Translations under genes and position numbers: made by a program | Shown: positions 63,676-64,000 of the stretch, one piece after another | Position numbering within the stretch: the first letter of the stretch is position 1 | Layout: every line of letters starts with the position of its first letter | The notes under the pieces: model-generated | The model's database searches: none | What the model was told of the DNA's origin: nothing | Seen by the model: only the letters and a program-made list of their open reading frames with translations | NCBI GenBank assembly: GCA_963205115.1 | Contig: CAUJHV010000014.1 | Location: 186,001-250,000 of the forward strand | Source: Pseudomonadota bacterium | GTDB taxonomy: Bacteria; Pseudomonadota; Gammaproteobacteria; Burkholderiales; Burkholderiaceae_C | Reading direction: 5' to 3' | Length of the DNA: 64,000 bases

Positions 63676-63714
63676 TATGAACCCCGCGGTCGGCGTCGCG
63701 GCGAGATCCTTCCC

Positions 63715-64000
63715 ATGACCGACGAGTACAGGACATCTGCTCACGAACAGCCCCGCGCGAGCCTGGAGCTGGCCCTGGTGGGCAACTGCACCGTGGGCGC
63801 GATGCTCGACCACGCCGCGCGCGTGGTCTGGTGCTGCATGCCGCGCTTCGACAGCCCGCCGGTGTTCGATGCGTTGCTCGACAGCGCCGACGGGTTACCC
63901 ATGGCCGGCACGATGGCGGTCGAACTCGAAGGCATGGTGCGCACCGAGCAGAACTACGACCCGGGCACCGCGATCGTGCGCACGCGGCTGTGGGACGCGC
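63715..64000 (+). CDS. Glycoside hydrolase family 15 protein, N-terminal fragment
   Basis: The frame opens at ATG 63715 and runs off the right edge (95 codons visible). Residues about 18-55 (LALVGNCTVGAMLDHAARVV, then WCCMPRFDSPPVFDALLD) match the N-terminal beta-sandwich domain of GH15 proteins (glucoamylase/trehalase-like). These hydrolyse alpha-glucosides, some acting as acid trehalases. Divergent from the trehalose synthesis gene, a degradation or remodelling role for trehalose or glucan is likely. The catalytic domain is outside the window. Confidence 0.8.
   Translation, partial: MTDEYRTSAHEQPRASLELALVGNCTVGAMLDHAARVVWCCMPRFDSPPVFDALLDSADGLPMAGTMAVELEGMVRTEQNYDPGTAIVRTRLWDA

Overview
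The window reads as a chromosomal segment of a high-GC betaproteobacterium, most likely of order Burkholderiales (Rubrivivax/Leptothrix/Ideonella-like). This rests on gene content, very GC-rich third codon positions, an orphan Bug/TctC binding protein, the FmdB-DUF502-aspS-nudB gene order and beta-type EPS genes; no phylogenetic marker was aligned. No insertion sequence, prophage, CRISPR array or rRNA operon was found.

Positions 1-22117 form a large alcohol-oxidation (quinoprotein) island. It holds the end of a TonB-dependent receptor, a SoxYZ-like carrier, an MBL-fold relay protein, a PQQ alcohol dehydrogenase whose Asp-Tyr-Asp signature predicts lanthanide use, a second TonB receptor divergent from a NarL-type sensor kinase/regulator pair, and a tightly overlapping minus-strand operon running from 17026 down to 9750. 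That operon encodes an ABC ATPase, a beta-propeller, a substrate-binding protein and an ABC-2 permease. These are followed by an unusual MotA/TolQ-like channel, an ExbD-like protein with a YfaP-like domain, a two-helix membrane protein, a lipoprotein and a TctC protein. A second degenerate MBL-fold protein, an AcoR-like sigma-54 activator, cytochrome c-550 (PedF type, behind a near-perfect sigma-54 promoter) and a PedA/XoxJ-like binding protein complete the island.

Positions 22127-31414 are mostly housekeeping. One minus-strand group is FmdB-type zinc ribbon, DUF502, aspS, nudB, EEP phosphatase and phospholipase D. A second is ubiJ-like, ubiB and a sodium:solute symporter. Positions 31600-37869 encode exopolysaccharide functions: a polyprenyl-phosphate sugar transferase, an outer-membrane EpsL-like barrel, and manC-fcl-gmd for GDP-mannose and GDP-L-fucose.

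Positions 37964-48196 hold a small exported protein with a sorting-signal-like tail, a YchJ-like SEC-C protein, ahpC-ahpF, feoA-feoB plus a Cys-rich partner (with Fur-like and FNR-like sites), a rubrerythrin/Fe-S/DUF3501 trio, tRNA-Ala(CGC) and pal. Positions 48342-55376 carry a Cache-type kinase, its probable regulator on the opposite strand, an orphan Rieske protein, a fatty-acid-hydroxylase-like protein, a patatin and 3-hydroxybutyrate dehydrogenase.

Positions 55889-59737 are a complete tonB-exbB-exbD-exbD-TPR operon, which could energise the two TonB receptors at the left end. A MarR regulator and a trehalose module close the window: otsB, a membrane-sensor/OtsA fusion, and a divergent GH15 gene cut by the right edge. 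An 18-bp palindrome lies between the last two.
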